Shown here one piece after another: positions 28,435 through 39,536 of a stretch of DNA of 64,000 nt (its first letter is position 1; each line of letters begins with the position of its first letter). This stretch comes from Paludibacteraceae bacterium (GTDB lineage: Bacteria > Bacteroidota > Bacteroidia > Bacteroidales > Paludibacteraceae). The DNA lies in contig JAFGVV010000017.1 of the NCBI GenBank assembly GCA_016937795.1, forward strand, positions 1-64,000. Reading direction: 5' to 3'. The notes under the pieces were generated by a model. That model was not told the origin of the DNA. It saw nothing but the letters and a program-made list of their open reading frames with translations, and did not search any database. The translations under genes and the position numbers were made by a program.

Positions 28435-29604
28435 CTAACTTTTTTTCGACAAAATAGCTTCTTTGTAAACAGACAGTATTTCATTACCAATAGTTTTAGT
28501 TGAATACTTTTCAATTAAATCTTTACTTATTGTGAGACTATCAAAATTCATAGATAATATCTGTGTAATTTTTTCGACCCAATCTGCAACCGAGTTTTCA
28601 CATAAAACCCCATTCGCAGCATTAACTAATTCGGGCAGTGCACCTTTTGCTGAACAGATTACAGGCGTCCCTGTCATAAGCGCTTCTGCAACCACAACTC
28701 CAAAAGTTTCTATAGTTGTTGCATGAATAAAAAAATCGACTGATTGCAATACATGAGCTATCTCTTTCTTGTTTAAAGCCCCACGAAATTCAGCATTTAG
28801 ATTTTTTTTATAGCACATTTTTTTTAAATCGTCAACCATATCCCCTGCTCCAACCATTACAAGCTTAGGGCTAATACCGGTAGCATTCTGATATTCAGCT
28901 AAAGATTCAATAAAAAGTTCAGGCAATTTATCCGGAACTCTCTTGTGCATCCAGGTTGCAATGGCACAAAATATCGGTTTATTTCTATCCAAGACTCTTT
29001 TCTCTTTATAAAAAAATACATTTGGGTCAATCACGTTACCAATTATACTGAATTTATTCTGACCTAATTGAGGAATAAAATCTGCAAGTTGGCTCTTTAA
29101 AAATTTGGAAACAGGCATTATTGCATCAGCATGCTGATAACTTCGCTTTACGAAATATCCAATAAATGGTAAATTAGCAACTGATCCCACTCTACTCCAA
29201 TGCTCAGTTATAACATGTGGTATCTTTTTGCTTTGTGCAATAAAATGTCCGATTATACCAGCTGGGAAAATCACATTTGAGTGTACTAAATCAAGATTCA
29301 GAGCGTTTCTTTTTGTCAATCTCGACACAAAATCTTGCGTTAAAAAGAGTTGAAATGGAAAAAAATAATTCAGATATTTTGCAATCCTACCCTTTACATC
29401 TACGCTATAAATATTAATTCCATTCTCATCAACACTATAAGTAGTTTCAATTTTCAACAACTGTTTAGAGTTTATATATCTAAAAACAACTAAATATATA
29501 TTACAACCGGTTCTCCTTACAGAGACAGCATGTTCCTTAATAAACACACCAGAATGCGGATTCGAGTTACCGGGATACCAAGAAGCTAAAAATAACACAT
29601 TCAT
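28435..29604 (-). CDS. Glycosyltransferase family 4
   Basis: 'MNVLFLASWYPGNSNPHSGVFIKEHAVSVRR', 'FFIHATTIETFGVVVAEALMTGTPVICSAKGALPELV'. Confidence 0.92.
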   Translation of the reverse strand: MNVLFLASWYPGNSNPHSGVFIKEHAVSVRRTGCNIYLVVFRYINSKQLLKIETTYSVDENGINIYSVDVKGRIAKYLNYFFPFQLFLTQDFVSRLTKRNALNLDLVHSNVIFPAGIIGHFIAQSKKIPHVITEHWSRVGSVANLPFIGYFVKRSYQHADAIMPVSKFLKSQLADFIPQLGQNKFSIIGNVIDPNVFFYKEKRVLDRNKPIFCAIATWMHKRVPDKLPELFIESLAEYQNATGISPKLVMVGAGDMVDDLKKMCYKKNLNAEFRGALNKKEIAHVLQSVDFFIHATTIETFGVVVAEALMTGTPVICSAKGALPELVNAANGVLCENSVADWVEKITQILSMNFDSLTISKDLIEKYSTKTIGNEILSVYKEAILSKKS

Positions 29605-31046
29605 ATTCGGATTATTGTTGTTTTTAAGTTTTGAATTATTTTATTCAAAAATTCGGAATAAAACATTCTAAGATAAATTAAATAAAATGAAAGTCCAGAA
29701 ACAATTTGAAGAATAAATTTCAGATAAATATTTATATCTATATAATTAGCGCTATACACAACTAAAAACATTAATAACGATAGTATTATATTTTTCAACA
29801 TATCTGATCGTTGGTACTTAAAATAATACTTAATCTCCTTTCGGATGAACAACAAAGACATAAAATATGCGATATATGATGAAAATATATATCCAATCAA
29901 CATATAAACAATTCCGAAATTAAATGTTAGTAAAATCATCACTAAAATCAATATCCTTTTAGTCGATTCAATCAACATAGTTATTTTCGAAAGACCTCTA
30001 GCGTTTAAAGCACTAATATTAAGTGTATATAATGGAATGAAGAGAGCAGCAAGACATAACAACTGGAAATATAAGACTGAGTCAATATATAAATCAGACC
30101 AGATAATGACAACGAATTGTGACGCACTTGCAATTAAAGCCAACAAAAAAGGCAATGTGGTTAATGAAACTTTATTTGACAATTCTCTAAAAATTCTTCT
30201 GAATCTCTCATCATCATTTTGTATCTGCGAAAACATTGAAAATGTACTACCCAACAACACAGATTGTATTGTAAATGAAACAGTTTCGTTAAGTTTATTT
30301 CCCTGCACATAATATCCAACTTCACTTTTGGGATAAAATTTACCCAAAATTACAATAAACAGATTATTAAATAATACATTCAATATTGAGGTGAACAAAA
30401 GATTGACTGTAAATGGAAAAAATGCCTTTAATACTGAGAACGAAAAAATTTTTACCGGTTTCCAGTTAACAGTGTAATAAAACAAAATCATTCGAAAAAA
30501 ATGATAAGCAACCTGTTGAATAACTAAAGCCCATACATTCTTATAAACTATGGCAATGACTATCCCCAGTATTCCACTTGCAAAACTCGAAACAACATTT
30601 ACAATTGCAATTTTTTTATAATCTAAAACTTTACCCAACTTGGCATAGGGAACCAAATAAAAAGAATTAAAAATGATTGCAATAAACATAACCCGACAGA
30701 TAAGTAACAAATCAGGCTGTTCAAAGAAATTTGCAATCAAAGGTGATAAAAAAAACAAAATGAAGTATAAAAAAAGAGCTATTACAACATTACTATAAAA
30801 AACCGTATTATAATCAAGCTCATTTGTATCGTTTTTTCTGATTAATGCCTGACCAAAACCACTCTCAACAAGCACATACGATAAAGCAGCAAAAATCATA
30901 ACCAACCCCATGAGTCCGAAATCTTCAGGAGTAAGTAATCGTGCTAAAATCATTCCAATAGCAAACTGCACGGCTTGCTGTCCGAGCCGGTCCACAGTAC
31001 TCCACTTTAGAGCCCCGACCATTTTTTCTTTCAGATTATCGCCCAT
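29601..31046 (-). CDS. Lipopolysaccharide/O-antigen flippase (MOP superfamily)
   Basis: 481 aa polytopic. 'ALKWSTVDRLGQQAVQFAIGMILARLLTPEDFGLMGLVMIF' is the Wzx/Polysacc_synt N-terminal signature. ATGA overlap with the downstream GT4. Confidence 0.9.
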   Translation of the reverse strand: MGDNLKEKMVGALKWSTVDRLGQQAVQFAIGMILARLLTPEDFGLMGLVMIFAALSYVLVESGFGQALIRKNDTNELDYNTVFYSNVVIALFLYFILFFLSPLIANFFEQPDLLLICRVMFIAIIFNSFYLVPYAKLGKVLDYKKIAIVNVVSSFASGILGIVIAIVYKNVWALVIQQVAYHFFRMILFYYTVNWKPVKIFSFSVLKAFFPFTVNLLFTSILNVLFNNLFIVILGKFYPKSEVGYYVQGNKLNETVSFTIQSVLLGSTFSMFSQIQNDDERFRRIFRELSNKVSLTTLPFLLALIASASQFVVIIWSDLYIDSVLYFQLLCLAALFIPLYTLNISALNARGLSKITMLIESTKRILILVMILLTFNFGIVYMLIGYIFSSYIAYFMSLLFIRKEIKYYFKYQRSDMLKNIILSLLMFLVVYSANYIDINIYLKFILQIVSGLSFYLIYLRMFYSEFLNKIIQNLKTTIIRI

Positions 31047-31161
31047 GATTTTTCTTATTTGCGCACAAATTATTTAACATTAGACTATAAATATATGAAT
31101 TGACACTAATAACATATTAAAAAAATACCGGATTGAAAGGGAACATAAATTAAATCATAAA

Positions 31162-32106
31162 TCATCGATACCATGAATCATCTACATTACAAACCGGGCA
31201 CTGAGCTGATTTTAATGGAATTCTGTATTCAAGCATTATTTCGTGAGTCCCATTATTATTGAATCCCGGCAAAAAACTCTGATCGAAAGCATAGCCAACT
31301 TTCATATCACGGGATAAATTAACGCCACCATAAATAGTCAATTGTTTGCTTGTTCGGTATGTAAAACCTAATTCAAACAATTCCACGGGACCTGTGGTTA
31401 ACCCTGTCGGGTGTTTAAATCTGATAGAACCAGTGGTTTCAAAAACAAACAAGTTTGCTCTGTTTATAAGCTGTACACCAGCATAGAAATTATATAATTC
31501 CGAGTTTGTATTTTTCAAAATAACATATCCATATCGGTGATTTGATATAAGATAATATGGCTCAGATTCATATATTGAAAACATATGAGTAGTTGATAAT
31601 CCGGCAATAACATGTTCGGACTGAAACTCAACTCCGACATTAGCATCCGGTTTGATAAGCGGTTCAAAGTTTTGAATCAGAACCGGATCGTAAGCTATTT
31701 CAGGATTAAAACCTGATGAACTCAATGATCGCCCAAAAACGCCACCGGAAACGCCAAAAGACAATGCCCACTTTTCAGAATTACTAATACGGTATGCGTA
31801 GGACAGCATGGGATTAAAAGATTCAACAAAACCAATTCTATCACTTACTATTGAGAATCCGATTGCAGAACTCTTCTCGTAATTAAAACCCGAAATCTGC
31901 ATGTTTATTGTCTTCGGAGCACCTGGCACTCCATTCCACTGATTACGAAGATTACTAAAAAGATAAATGTAGTTAAGTCGCGCAATTGAAGACGGATTGT
32001 AGTTCGAACGGTTATACCAGCTTGTGCTCATGGCTATATCGGCCTGTGCCGAGAGGTTTAACACATGTACGGCAACAAATAACAATAGAACAATAATTTT
32101 CCTCAT
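31162..32106 (-). CDS. PorP/SprF family type IX secretion system membrane protein
   Basis: 'AQADIAMSTSWYNRSNYNPSSIARLNYIYLFSNLRNQWNGVPGAPKTINMQISGF', 'IGFSIVSDRIGF', 'SYAYRISNSEKWALSFGVSGG'. Confidence 0.88.
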   Translation of the reverse strand: MRKIIVLLLFVAVHVLNLSAQADIAMSTSWYNRSNYNPSSIARLNYIYLFSNLRNQWNGVPGAPKTINMQISGFNYEKSSAIGFSIVSDRIGFVESFNPMLSYAYRISNSEKWALSFGVSGGVFGRSLSSSGFNPEIAYDPVLIQNFEPLIKPDANVGVEFQSEHVIAGLSTTHMFSIYESEPYYLISNHRYGYVILKNTNSELYNFYAGVQLINRANLFVFETTGSIRFKHPTGLTTGPVELFELGFTYRTSKQLTIYGGVNLSRDMKVGYAFDQSFLPGFNNNGTHEIMLEYRIPLKSAQCPVCNVDDSWYR

Positions 32107-32109
32107 AGT

Positions 32110-35100
32110 TTATTGTCTGATTAATGCCACTGAGCCTTTTCGGGTTTGCACTATGCCGTATTTGTCGGAATAATAAACATAATAAAAATAAGTATCCTGA
32201 GGCACTTCCCGCCCATTGAAAGTTCCATCCCATCCTTCAACACCCCGGTACAAGGTTTTACCATATCGATCGATAATCAACACATCGACATCAGGTACAA
32301 AAATATCATTCACACCATCGTGGTTTGGGCTAAAAACATTTGGAATAAAAGGAACCACATCAACACTTTGCTCCGAGAAACTCACACAACCAAATTCATT
32401 TGTTGCTGTCAGCCTGATAATATATTCTATCTGATTATTTCGGACATTGTAGCTATGTGTGTGAGTGACACCGGAAAATGAACTTCCATCTCCCATTTCC
32501 CACACATAATCTGTTTCAGGTTCATGATTTACCGACACTGTTAGCACATTATTTTTTCGATCAACCACATTCACCGATTTGAAAAAATCCGTATTGGGCA
32601 GTTCGCTTTCGGTAACGTTAAAGTTTAGTTTCTTTTCGCAGCCTCTGTTGTTGAATCCGCTTACAATATAATTACCTGGCTTTTTTATAAAAATGGTCTC
32701 TCCAGTTGAACTATCAAACCAAATGTTCGAAACAGAACCATTTACCGATATTTGTGTGCTATCGTTATGGCAAAATCTCATTTGCCCTGCAATTCTAAAA
32801 TCCCAGTCGGGCTCCTCATGTACGCCCAAAAACAGAGTATCGGAATAACATCCACCTTCAGTTTGGCCCACAACCCAATAATCTCCTCCGGGTGCAGCAA
32901 TCAGAACAGAATCGGACTGAATGCCATTACTCCAGAAAAAGTCCTTTGCTCCTGTAGCAGTAATGGTAGTAGATAAATCAGGACAGAAGGTTTTATATCC
33001 ACTTACCGAAATTTGGTATTGAGCACTTTTTATTGTTTTGAAAACAGTATCGCTCCGGCAAACATCGTTACCATAAATCCCGATAGCCCAAATCCTTCCT
33101 GAGTTTTCGTTCACAACAAGAGTATCGGCTGTTGAACCATCGCTCCACAAATAGGCCGGTGCGCCAACGGCTCTCATAGTAAGTGTGTAACCTTTGCAAC
33201 ACAATGAATCTCCCTGAATTTCGACACTCATAGGCGAAAAAACTTCAATCTCTTTCGATATTGTATCGGGACAGGAAGATAGTGGATTTGTGACCTCTAA
33301 CTTAACCATGTATTTTCCTGCTGTTTGATAGGAATGTGTTGGGTTTAGGTTATTCGATTCATAACCATCTCCAAAAGACCATTTATACTCAATTGGTTCA
33401 TGTGAACTTAACACTCTTTCAGCAAATTGCACTGTATTTGTTGAACAGTCCAGGATAGAAATATCAAAATCTGCATTTAAATTATAATCAACTATACTTC
33501 CACTTAACTCATACTCACCACCTTCAACCAGTGTAATTAAGCATGAATATTTATCGCCAACAATAGGATTTGTAACAATAAATTCTGATGTTCCTGAGAT
33601 TGTATCACCTGATTGATGATTTACCCATTGATATTTAGAACCTACGTCCTCAACTGTCAAAATCACCGTATTATTTACAGAACAATACTTTGATGTAATA
33701 GAATCAACTAACTGATTTAACTTTACAATAAAAACATCAGCTGTATATGAAGATGATTGATTTTGAAATGTTGAATTATACAACTTATTATTATCGAAGT
33801 AAAGCGCTTTACTACTATAATCACCGGTTACAAAAACGTTACCCTTTTTATCCACCGAACATGAATTAGCTAAAACCTTTTCAGAATCACCATAATTTTT
33901 TGCCCAATCGACGTTTCCATTAGATTTATACTTCACAATTACAGCATCAATTCCGGTTGTCAACTCATTCGTCAAAAACTTATTGTCATATAAAATATTC
34001 GTGCTGCTAAAATTCCCGCACACATAAACATTCCCTATCATATCAGTGGCTACAGTGGCAAATTGATCCATTCCATGATCACCGGAAGATTTACCCCATA
34101 GGAGATTACCACTAATATCATACTTGACTAAAAAACTTTTTGGGATGGGAGCCTCAGAATTAACTATACTTTTAATACCTATATTCAGTTCACTCCCATT
34201 AAAATACCCACAAATATAAGAGTTTCCTGAAATATCTACTGCCACAGATCTACAATATTCTTCCCCATTTCCTCCTAATCCTTTTGCCCACAAAACATCC
34301 CCTTGCGATGATAGTTTAGTTATAAAAACATTATTTGCAGAGGTATCAGTGTTTTTCAACGAATATTGTCCAAACTGAATTTCAGAACTTTTAAATACTC
34401 CGGCCATTATCAAATTATCATCTTTATCTACTGACAAAGCCCTTGCAACATCATGAGATGTTCCACCAAAATTTTTTCCCCATAATACATTACCATTAGA
34501 ATCAAACTTAAACAAAAAAATATCTTGTAATGGAGAAGCTGCATTGGAAATTCGAACATTGCCAAAGGTCATATTCACATCCTGAAACAACCCAGCAATA
34601 TAAAGATTTCCCTGTTTATCGGTACACATTCCTTGTGTACCATTACTTAGAATAATCTCAGGAGTGATTGCCCATAAGACATTACCTTGTGGATCATATT
34701 TAGCAACGAAAACCTTACCGTAAGTATAGCTATCACTATTCGTCAGTGTAAAATTCCCGAGTCTTAAATTTGGGGAATGAAATGCGCCACTAATAAATGT
34801 ATTACCGTTATCATCATTTGTTATAACTACAATCGTATATGAATTCCCTAAACCACCTCCCTTTGCCCACAACATTTCTCCATTAGGAGAATATTTTGCA
34901 AGATACGAAGTAACGTAGGAAGTATTACTGTTGATAAGATTAATATTACCAAAAGAAAATGTATTACTTAAACTTGTTCCTGCAATAAAAATATTTCCAT
35001 TTTTATCTACAGAGGTTATCTGTGCTGATTCATGACCTAAACCTCCTGCAGTTTTTGCCCATTCAACAACAGGATTGTTTGCCGACAACTGATCAATCAT

Positions 35101-35142
35101 CAACCATATACACATCAATACCAAATAATTTCGATTTTTCAT
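32110..35142 (-). CDS. SBBP-repeat/PKD-domain protein with gliding-motility-type (CHU_C, type B) T9SS C-terminal domain
   Basis: 1010 aa. Seven 'W(A/G)K...G(N)xx(I/V)(A/C/T)G' repeats, two PKD 'GDG' domains, C-terminus 'FIPNVFSPNHDGVNDIFVP...IDRYGKTLYRGVEGWDGTFNGREVPQDTYFYYVYYSD'. Confidence 0.9.
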   Translation of the reverse strand: MKNRNYLVLMCIWLMIDQLSANNPVVEWAKTAGGLGHESAQITSVDKNGNIFIAGTSLSNTFSFGNINLINSNTSYVTSYLAKYSPNGEMLWAKGGGLGNSYTIVVITNDDNGNTFISGAFHSPNLRLGNFTLTNSDSYTYGKVFVAKYDPQGNVLWAITPEIILSNGTQGMCTDKQGNLYIAGLFQDVNMTFGNVRISNAASPLQDIFLFKFDSNGNVLWGKNFGGTSHDVARALSVDKDDNLIMAGVFKSSEIQFGQYSLKNTDTSANNVFITKLSSQGDVLWAKGLGGNGEEYCRSVAVDISGNSYICGYFNGSELNIGIKSIVNSEAPIPKSFLVKYDISGNLLWGKSSGDHGMDQFATVATDMIGNVYVCGNFSSTNILYDNKFLTNELTTGIDAVIVKYKSNGNVDWAKNYGDSEKVLANSCSVDKKGNVFVTGDYSSKALYFDNNKLYNSTFQNQSSSYTADVFIVKLNQLVDSITSKYCSVNNTVILTVEDVGSKYQWVNHQSGDTISGTSEFIVTNPIVGDKYSCLITLVEGGEYELSGSIVDYNLNADFDISILDCSTNTVQFAERVLSSHEPIEYKWSFGDGYESNNLNPTHSYQTAGKYMVKLEVTNPLSSCPDTISKEIEVFSPMSVEIQGDSLCCKGYTLTMRAVGAPAYLWSDGSTADTLVVNENSGRIWAIGIYGNDVCRSDTVFKTIKSAQYQISVSGYKTFCPDLSTTITATGAKDFFWSNGIQSDSVLIAAPGGDYWVVGQTEGGCYSDTLFLGVHEEPDWDFRIAGQMRFCHNDSTQISVNGSVSNIWFDSSTGETIFIKKPGNYIVSGFNNRGCEKKLNFNVTESELPNTDFFKSVNVVDRKNNVLTVSVNHEPETDYVWEMGDGSSFSGVTHTHSYNVRNNQIEYIIRLTATNEFGCVSFSEQSVDVVPFIPNVFSPNHDGVNDIFVPDVDVLIIDRYGKTLYRGVEGWDGTFNGREVPQDTYFYYVYYSDKYGIVQTRKGSVALIRQ

Positions 35143-35163
35143 AGTCAGTCAAAAAAAAAACTC

Positions 35164-36060
35164 TTACTTGCTTTTTATCACATCAAAACCTTCGCCATAC
35201 ACCCCAATGGCTGATGATTGCGAAATAAACGCATTAGAATCGACTTCTTTTACAATGCGGAAAATTTTTATTGATTCGTTTTTACGAGCGATAACTGTGA
35301 TTACTTTCACCGGCTGTTTCGAGTACCAACCCATCCCGTCGAGAATAGTAACACCGCGATGCACTTCCGAATTTATTCTCGAGGAAATTTGTTCATATTC
35401 TTTCGAAAAAATAAAAAACTGTACCGACTGACGCACCCCGTTTATCACCATATCTATTGCTAATGTGGATACTGTTAATTGGGTTAAGCCATATACAATA
35501 CGCTCAACACTACCTATTTCGAGAAAGTATGACGATGAGATTATAAACACATCGCAATAAAGCAGAATTCGGCCAAGAGTAATATTTCTGCTTTTATTTA
35601 CGATCTTTGCAATAATATCCGTTCCTCCGGAACTGCCATTAAACAAAAAGACGACACCAATACCTACTCCTGAAAGTAATCCGCCTAACACACATGCCAT
35701 AAAATCCTCACTTTCGCCCACAAAAGTGCCAACTTCGGCTTGTGGCAAAATCGAAAAAAAGAACGTGAGTACAGCAACTCCATAAATTGTACGTATGCTA
35801 AACTTTATACCTATGGACTTAATAGCTATTAATAACAATACCGTATTTATGGTAAAAAAAGTCACAGAAACGGGTAATCCGGTTGCATAATATACAATAG
35901 CTCCAATACCTGTAACACCTCCACCTGTAATCTGATGTGGCAGAAGAAAGGCCTTCCATGCACCTGCATACAATAGCAAACCCAAGGCAATAAAAACATG
36001 CTCTTTCAGGTTCATCTTATGACTCACATAAATGCCTTTCTCTTTTAGTTTTCCCAACAT
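35164..36060 (-). CDS. YitT family membrane protein (DUF2179 C-terminal domain)
   Basis: 'GGGVTGIGAIVYYATGLPVSVTFFTINTVLLLIAIKSIG', 'NGSSGGTDIIAKIVNK', 'GVTILDGMGWYSKQPVKVITVIARKNE'. Confidence 0.92.
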   Translation of the reverse strand: MLGKLKEKGIYVSHKMNLKEHVFIALGLLLYAGAWKAFLLPHQITGGGVTGIGAIVYYATGLPVSVTFFTINTVLLLIAIKSIGIKFSIRTIYGVAVLTFFFSILPQAEVGTFVGESEDFMACVLGGLLSGVGIGVVFLFNGSSGGTDIIAKIVNKSRNITLGRILLYCDVFIISSSYFLEIGSVERIVYGLTQLTVSTLAIDMVINGVRQSVQFFIFSKEYEQISSRINSEVHRGVTILDGMGWYSKQPVKVITVIARKNESIKIFRIVKEVDSNAFISQSSAIGVYGEGFDVIKSK

Positions 36061-36073
36061 ATGGCAAAATTTA

Positions 36074-38875
36074 CTACATTACAATATTTACAATTTTCCC
36101 AGGTACTACTATCACCTTCTTTGGCGAAGCACCTGCCAGATACTTAGCTGTTTGATCGTTGGCAAACACTTCTTTTTCCACTTCATCTTTATTTAATGCT
36201 GCAGGCAAATCAAGCATAAAGCGCACTTTTCCATTGAATGAAACCGGATATTTTACTGTACTTTCCACCAGATACTCTTCATTACAAACGGGGAACACAG
36301 CATCATTAACGGTAGTAGTATTTCCAAGTACATGATGTAATTCTTCCGCTACATGCGGAGCAAATGGCGCAAGCAACACAACAAGAGGCTCAAGAATAGC
36401 ACGTTTGCTGCATTTAACTGCTGACAATTCGTTTACACAAATCATAAAAGCTGAAACCGAAGTATTGTATGAGAAATTCTCAATATCCCAGGTAACTTTT
36501 TTAATGGTTTTGTGCAGCGTTTTCAGTTCATCGGCTGTTGGTGTTTCCTCTTTCACTACAAGTTGATTGTCCTTATAGAAAAGTCCCCATAGCTTTTTCA
36601 AAAAGCGGTGCACACCATCAATACCGTTGGTATCCCAGGGTTTCGATTGTTCGAGCGGGCCAAGGAACATTTCGTACAAACGCAATGTATCGGCTCCGTA
36701 ACGCTCCACAATATCATCAGGGTTTACCACATTGAACATTGATTTCGACATTTTTTCGACTGCCCAGCCACAATGATATTTTCCATCTTCGAGAATAAAC
36801 TCAGCATCAGAAAACTCCGGTCTCCATGCTTTGAATTTTTCAAGATCGAGCACATCATTCGACACAATATTCACATCTACGTGAATCTGAGTTGTTTCGT
36901 ACTGATCTTTCAGATTCAACGAAACGAAAGTATTGCTGTCTTTTACTCTGTACACAAAATTACTTCTACCCTGAATCATTCCCTGATTAATCAGTCTTTT
37001 GAATGGCTCATCCTTGCAAACCTTACCCAAATCGAAAAGGAATTTGTTCCAGAACCGGCTGTAAATAAGATGTCCGGTAGCATGTTCAGTTCCACCGATA
37101 TACAAATCCACATTTTCCCAATAGTCATTGGCTTCGGCACTTACAAGTCCGTTCTCGTTTTTCGGATCCATATAGCGAAGATAATATGCGGATGATCCGG
37201 CAAAACCGGGCATTGTGCTTAGTTCAAGAGGGAAAACCGCTGCATTGTCAATTTCCGACGATGCTGTTACAATCTGCATCGCCTCGTTCCAGCCCCAGTT
37301 AGCAGCACGTCCCAAAGGTGGCTCGCCTGTTTCGGTAGGCAGGTATTTATCAATTTCGGGTAAAAGCAATGGCAATTTATCCATTGGCAACATGTAAGGC
37401 ATGCCCTGTTTGTAGTACACAGGGAATGGCTCGCCCCAGTAACGCTGACGACTAAAAATAGCATCGCGCAGACGGTAATTTACTTTTACACGACCCAGAT
37501 TTTTTTCTTCGATATATTTTTTTGCTGCCGCAATGGCTTCTTTCACTGTCAGTCCGTTCAGGAATCCGGAATTGCACATAATTCCTTCTTTGGCATCGAA
37601 ACTTTCATCGCTCACATCGCAACCCTCAATCAGCGGAATGATGGGCAAATTAAAATGACGCGCAAAAGCATAGTCGCGGCTATCGTGTGCGGGAACCGCC
37701 ATAATGGCACCCGTTCCGTAACCGGCAAGCACATAGTCTGAAATCCACACAGGAATCTCAGTTCCGCTCACCGGATTAATGGCATACGAACCACTAAACA
37801 CACCTGTCACACGGCGATCGGCAATACGTTCACGCTCGGTACGTTTTTTTGTTGCCGAAATATATTCCTCCACAGCCGACTTTTGGTCGTCGGTAGTGAG
37901 TTTTGCCACAAGCTCGCTTTCGGGAGCCAGCACCATAAACGTAACGCCGTAAATAGTATCTGCACGGGTTGTAAAAACCTCAAAACTCACGTCCTGCCCT
38001 TTCACATTGAAAACAAGTTCCGCACCTTCGCTACGGCCAATCCAGTTTTTTTGCGTTTCTTTCAGCGAATCTGTCCAGTCCACTTTTTCCAAACCATCGA
38101 GCAATCGCTGTGCATAAGCCGACACGCGCAAGCTCCACTGACGCATCACTCTTTGCTCAACCGGATGTCCGCCACGCACCGAAACTCCTTCGCTCACCTC
38201 ATCGTTGGCAAGCACGGTTCCAAGCGCAGGACACCAGTTTACTTTCAGGTCGGCCAGATATGCAACGCGATAATTGAGCAGTATTTCCTGTTGCTCCAGT
38301 TCGGTTTTGGCATTCCATTCTTCAGCAGAAAAACAGAGTTCTTCTGTACAGTTTGCATCAACACCCACAGTCCCGTTTGTTTCAAAAGCTTTAATCAAAC
38401 CCGCCACAGGCATGGCTTTCTGAAGCTTATTGTCGAAATAATGATTGAACATTTCCACAAAAGCCCACTGTGTCCATTTATAATAATCGGGCTCACAGGT
38501 GCGAATTTCACGATCCCAATCGTAGCAAAAGCCTATTTTGTCGAGCTGTTCACGATAGCGGTCGATGTTTTTCTTTGTGGTTACAGCAGGATGCTGACCG
38601 GTTTGAATGGCATATTGCTCAGCCGGAAGTCCGTAAGCATCGTAACCCATTGGATGAAGTACATTAAATCCTTTCAGACGTTTGTAGCGGCTATAAATAT
38701 CGGAAGCAATATACCCGAGCGGATGTCCCACATGCAATCCTGCACCCGAAGGATAGGGAAACATATCCAATACATAGAATTTGGGTTTATCCTTATTAAT
38801 TCCGGTTTTATAAATCTGATTTTCTTTCCAGAACTTCTGCCATTTCTGTTCTAACTCTCTGAAATTGTACTCCAT
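36074..38875 (-). CDS. leuS: Leucine--tRNA ligase
   Basis: '[64 protein letters not shown]', KMSKS in '[31 protein letters not shown]'. Confidence 0.98.
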   Translation of the reverse strand: MEYNFRELEQKWQKFWKENQIYKTGINKDKPKFYVLDMFPYPSGAGLHVGHPLGYIASDIYSRYKRLKGFNVLHPMGYDAYGLPAEQYAIQTGQHPAVTTKKNIDRYREQLDKIGFCYDWDREIRTCEPDYYKWTQWAFVEMFNHYFDNKLQKAMPVAGLIKAFETNGTVGVDANCTEELCFSAEEWNAKTELEQQEILLNYRVAYLADLKVNWCPALGTVLANDEVSEGVSVRGGHPVEQRVMRQWSLRVSAYAQRLLDGLEKVDWTDSLKETQKNWIGRSEGAELVFNVKGQDVSFEVFTTRADTIYGVTFMVLAPESELVAKLTTDDQKSAVEEYISATKKRTERERIADRRVTGVFSGSYAINPVSGTEIPVWISDYVLAGYGTGAIMAVPAHDSRDYAFARHFNLPIIPLIEGCDVSDESFDAKEGIMCNSGFLNGLTVKEAIAAAKKYIEEKNLGRVKVNYRLRDAIFSRQRYWGEPFPVYYKQGMPYMLPMDKLPLLLPEIDKYLPTETGEPPLGRAANWGWNEAMQIVTASSEIDNAAVFPLELSTMPGFAGSSAYYLRYMDPKNENGLVSAEANDYWENVDLYIGGTEHATGHLIYSRFWNKFLFDLGKVCKDEPFKRLINQGMIQGRSNFVYRVKDSNTFVSLNLKDQYETTQIHVDVNIVSNDVLDLEKFKAWRPEFSDAEFILEDGKYHCGWAVEKMSKSMFNVVNPDDIVERYGADTLRLYEMFLGPLEQSKPWDTNGIDGVHRFLKKLWGLFYKDNQLVVKEETPTADELKTLHKTIKKVTWDIENFSYNTSVSAFMICVNELSAVKCSKRAILEPLVVLLAPFAPHVAEELHHVLGNTTTVNDAVFPVCNEEYLVESTVKYPVSFNGKVRFMLDLPAALNKDEVEKEVFANDQTAKYLAGASPKKVIVVPGKIVNIVM

Positions 38876-39043
38876 AATATATTTTGAAAAATTAAATTAT
38901 CACTATTTGAATCACAGACGAAAATCTGCGAAATAAAAACGTGCAAAGTTAAGAATTTTTATCTGAAAAACAGCCACATAAACACCAAAAAAGCCTCTTC
39001 TACTATTGCTATGATTTTTACAAAAAGACTTTAAGAACTATCC

Positions 39044-39087
39044 AAAAAAACAAATCGCTCCGAACAAAAGAATTGTTCGGAGCGATT
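39044..39087 (-). terminator. Rho-independent terminator of rpmE (minus strand)
   Basis: Perfect 13 bp inverted repeat aatcgctccgaac...gttcggagcgatt (39053-39087), with an A7 tract on + (T7 on the minus strand) at 39044-39050. Confidence 0.88.
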
Positions 39088-39112
39088 ATGTTATAATTTT
39101 CTGTGGAAAATT

Positions 39113-39373
39113 TTATTTTTTTCCTTCCATGCGTTTTGCATAGCGGTTCATGAACTTATCCACACGACCGGCAGTATCTACTAACTTCGATTTTCCTGTG
39201 TAGAAAGGGTGTGATGAACTTGAGATTTCCATTTTCACAACTGGATAAGTCTCTCCATCAATCTCGATGGTTTCTTTGGTGTTCACTGTTGAACGTGAGA
39301 AAAATACATCGTCATTCGACATATCTTTAAATACTACGGTGCGATAGTTTTCTGGGTGAATTCCGCTTTTCAT
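39113..39373 (-). CDS. rpmE: 50S ribosomal protein L31, type B
   Basis: '[81 protein letters not shown]'. Confidence 0.96.
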   Translation of the reverse strand: MKSGIHPENYRTVVFKDMSNDDVFFSRSTVNTKETIEIDGETYPVVKMEISSSSHPFYTGKSKLVDTAGRVDKFMNRYAKRMEGKK

Positions 39374-39415
39374 ATCTTAATGTTTTTATTATTTCTTGTT
39401 TTTCAATTTGGCTTG

Positions 39416-39446
39416 CAAAAATACAAACTTTCTGTGTAATAATCAA
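39416..39446 (-). promoter_or_regulatory. Bacteroidota-type promoter for rpmE
   Basis: Minus-strand TATTTTTG (39416-39423) and TTG (39444-39446) with a 20 bp spacer. Confidence 0.6.
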
Positions 39447-39536
39447 ATAATTTTGGGTGATTTTTTCATTTTACACCAAAATACTATATATCAGTCAAGT
39501 AGGAAACTCACACATAGTGACCCCAAATTCTGCCGA

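Noticed and set aside
37883-38854. 323 aa plus-strand ORF inside leuS
   Set aside because: Antisense shadow of the unambiguous LeuRS frame; residues show no domain pattern.
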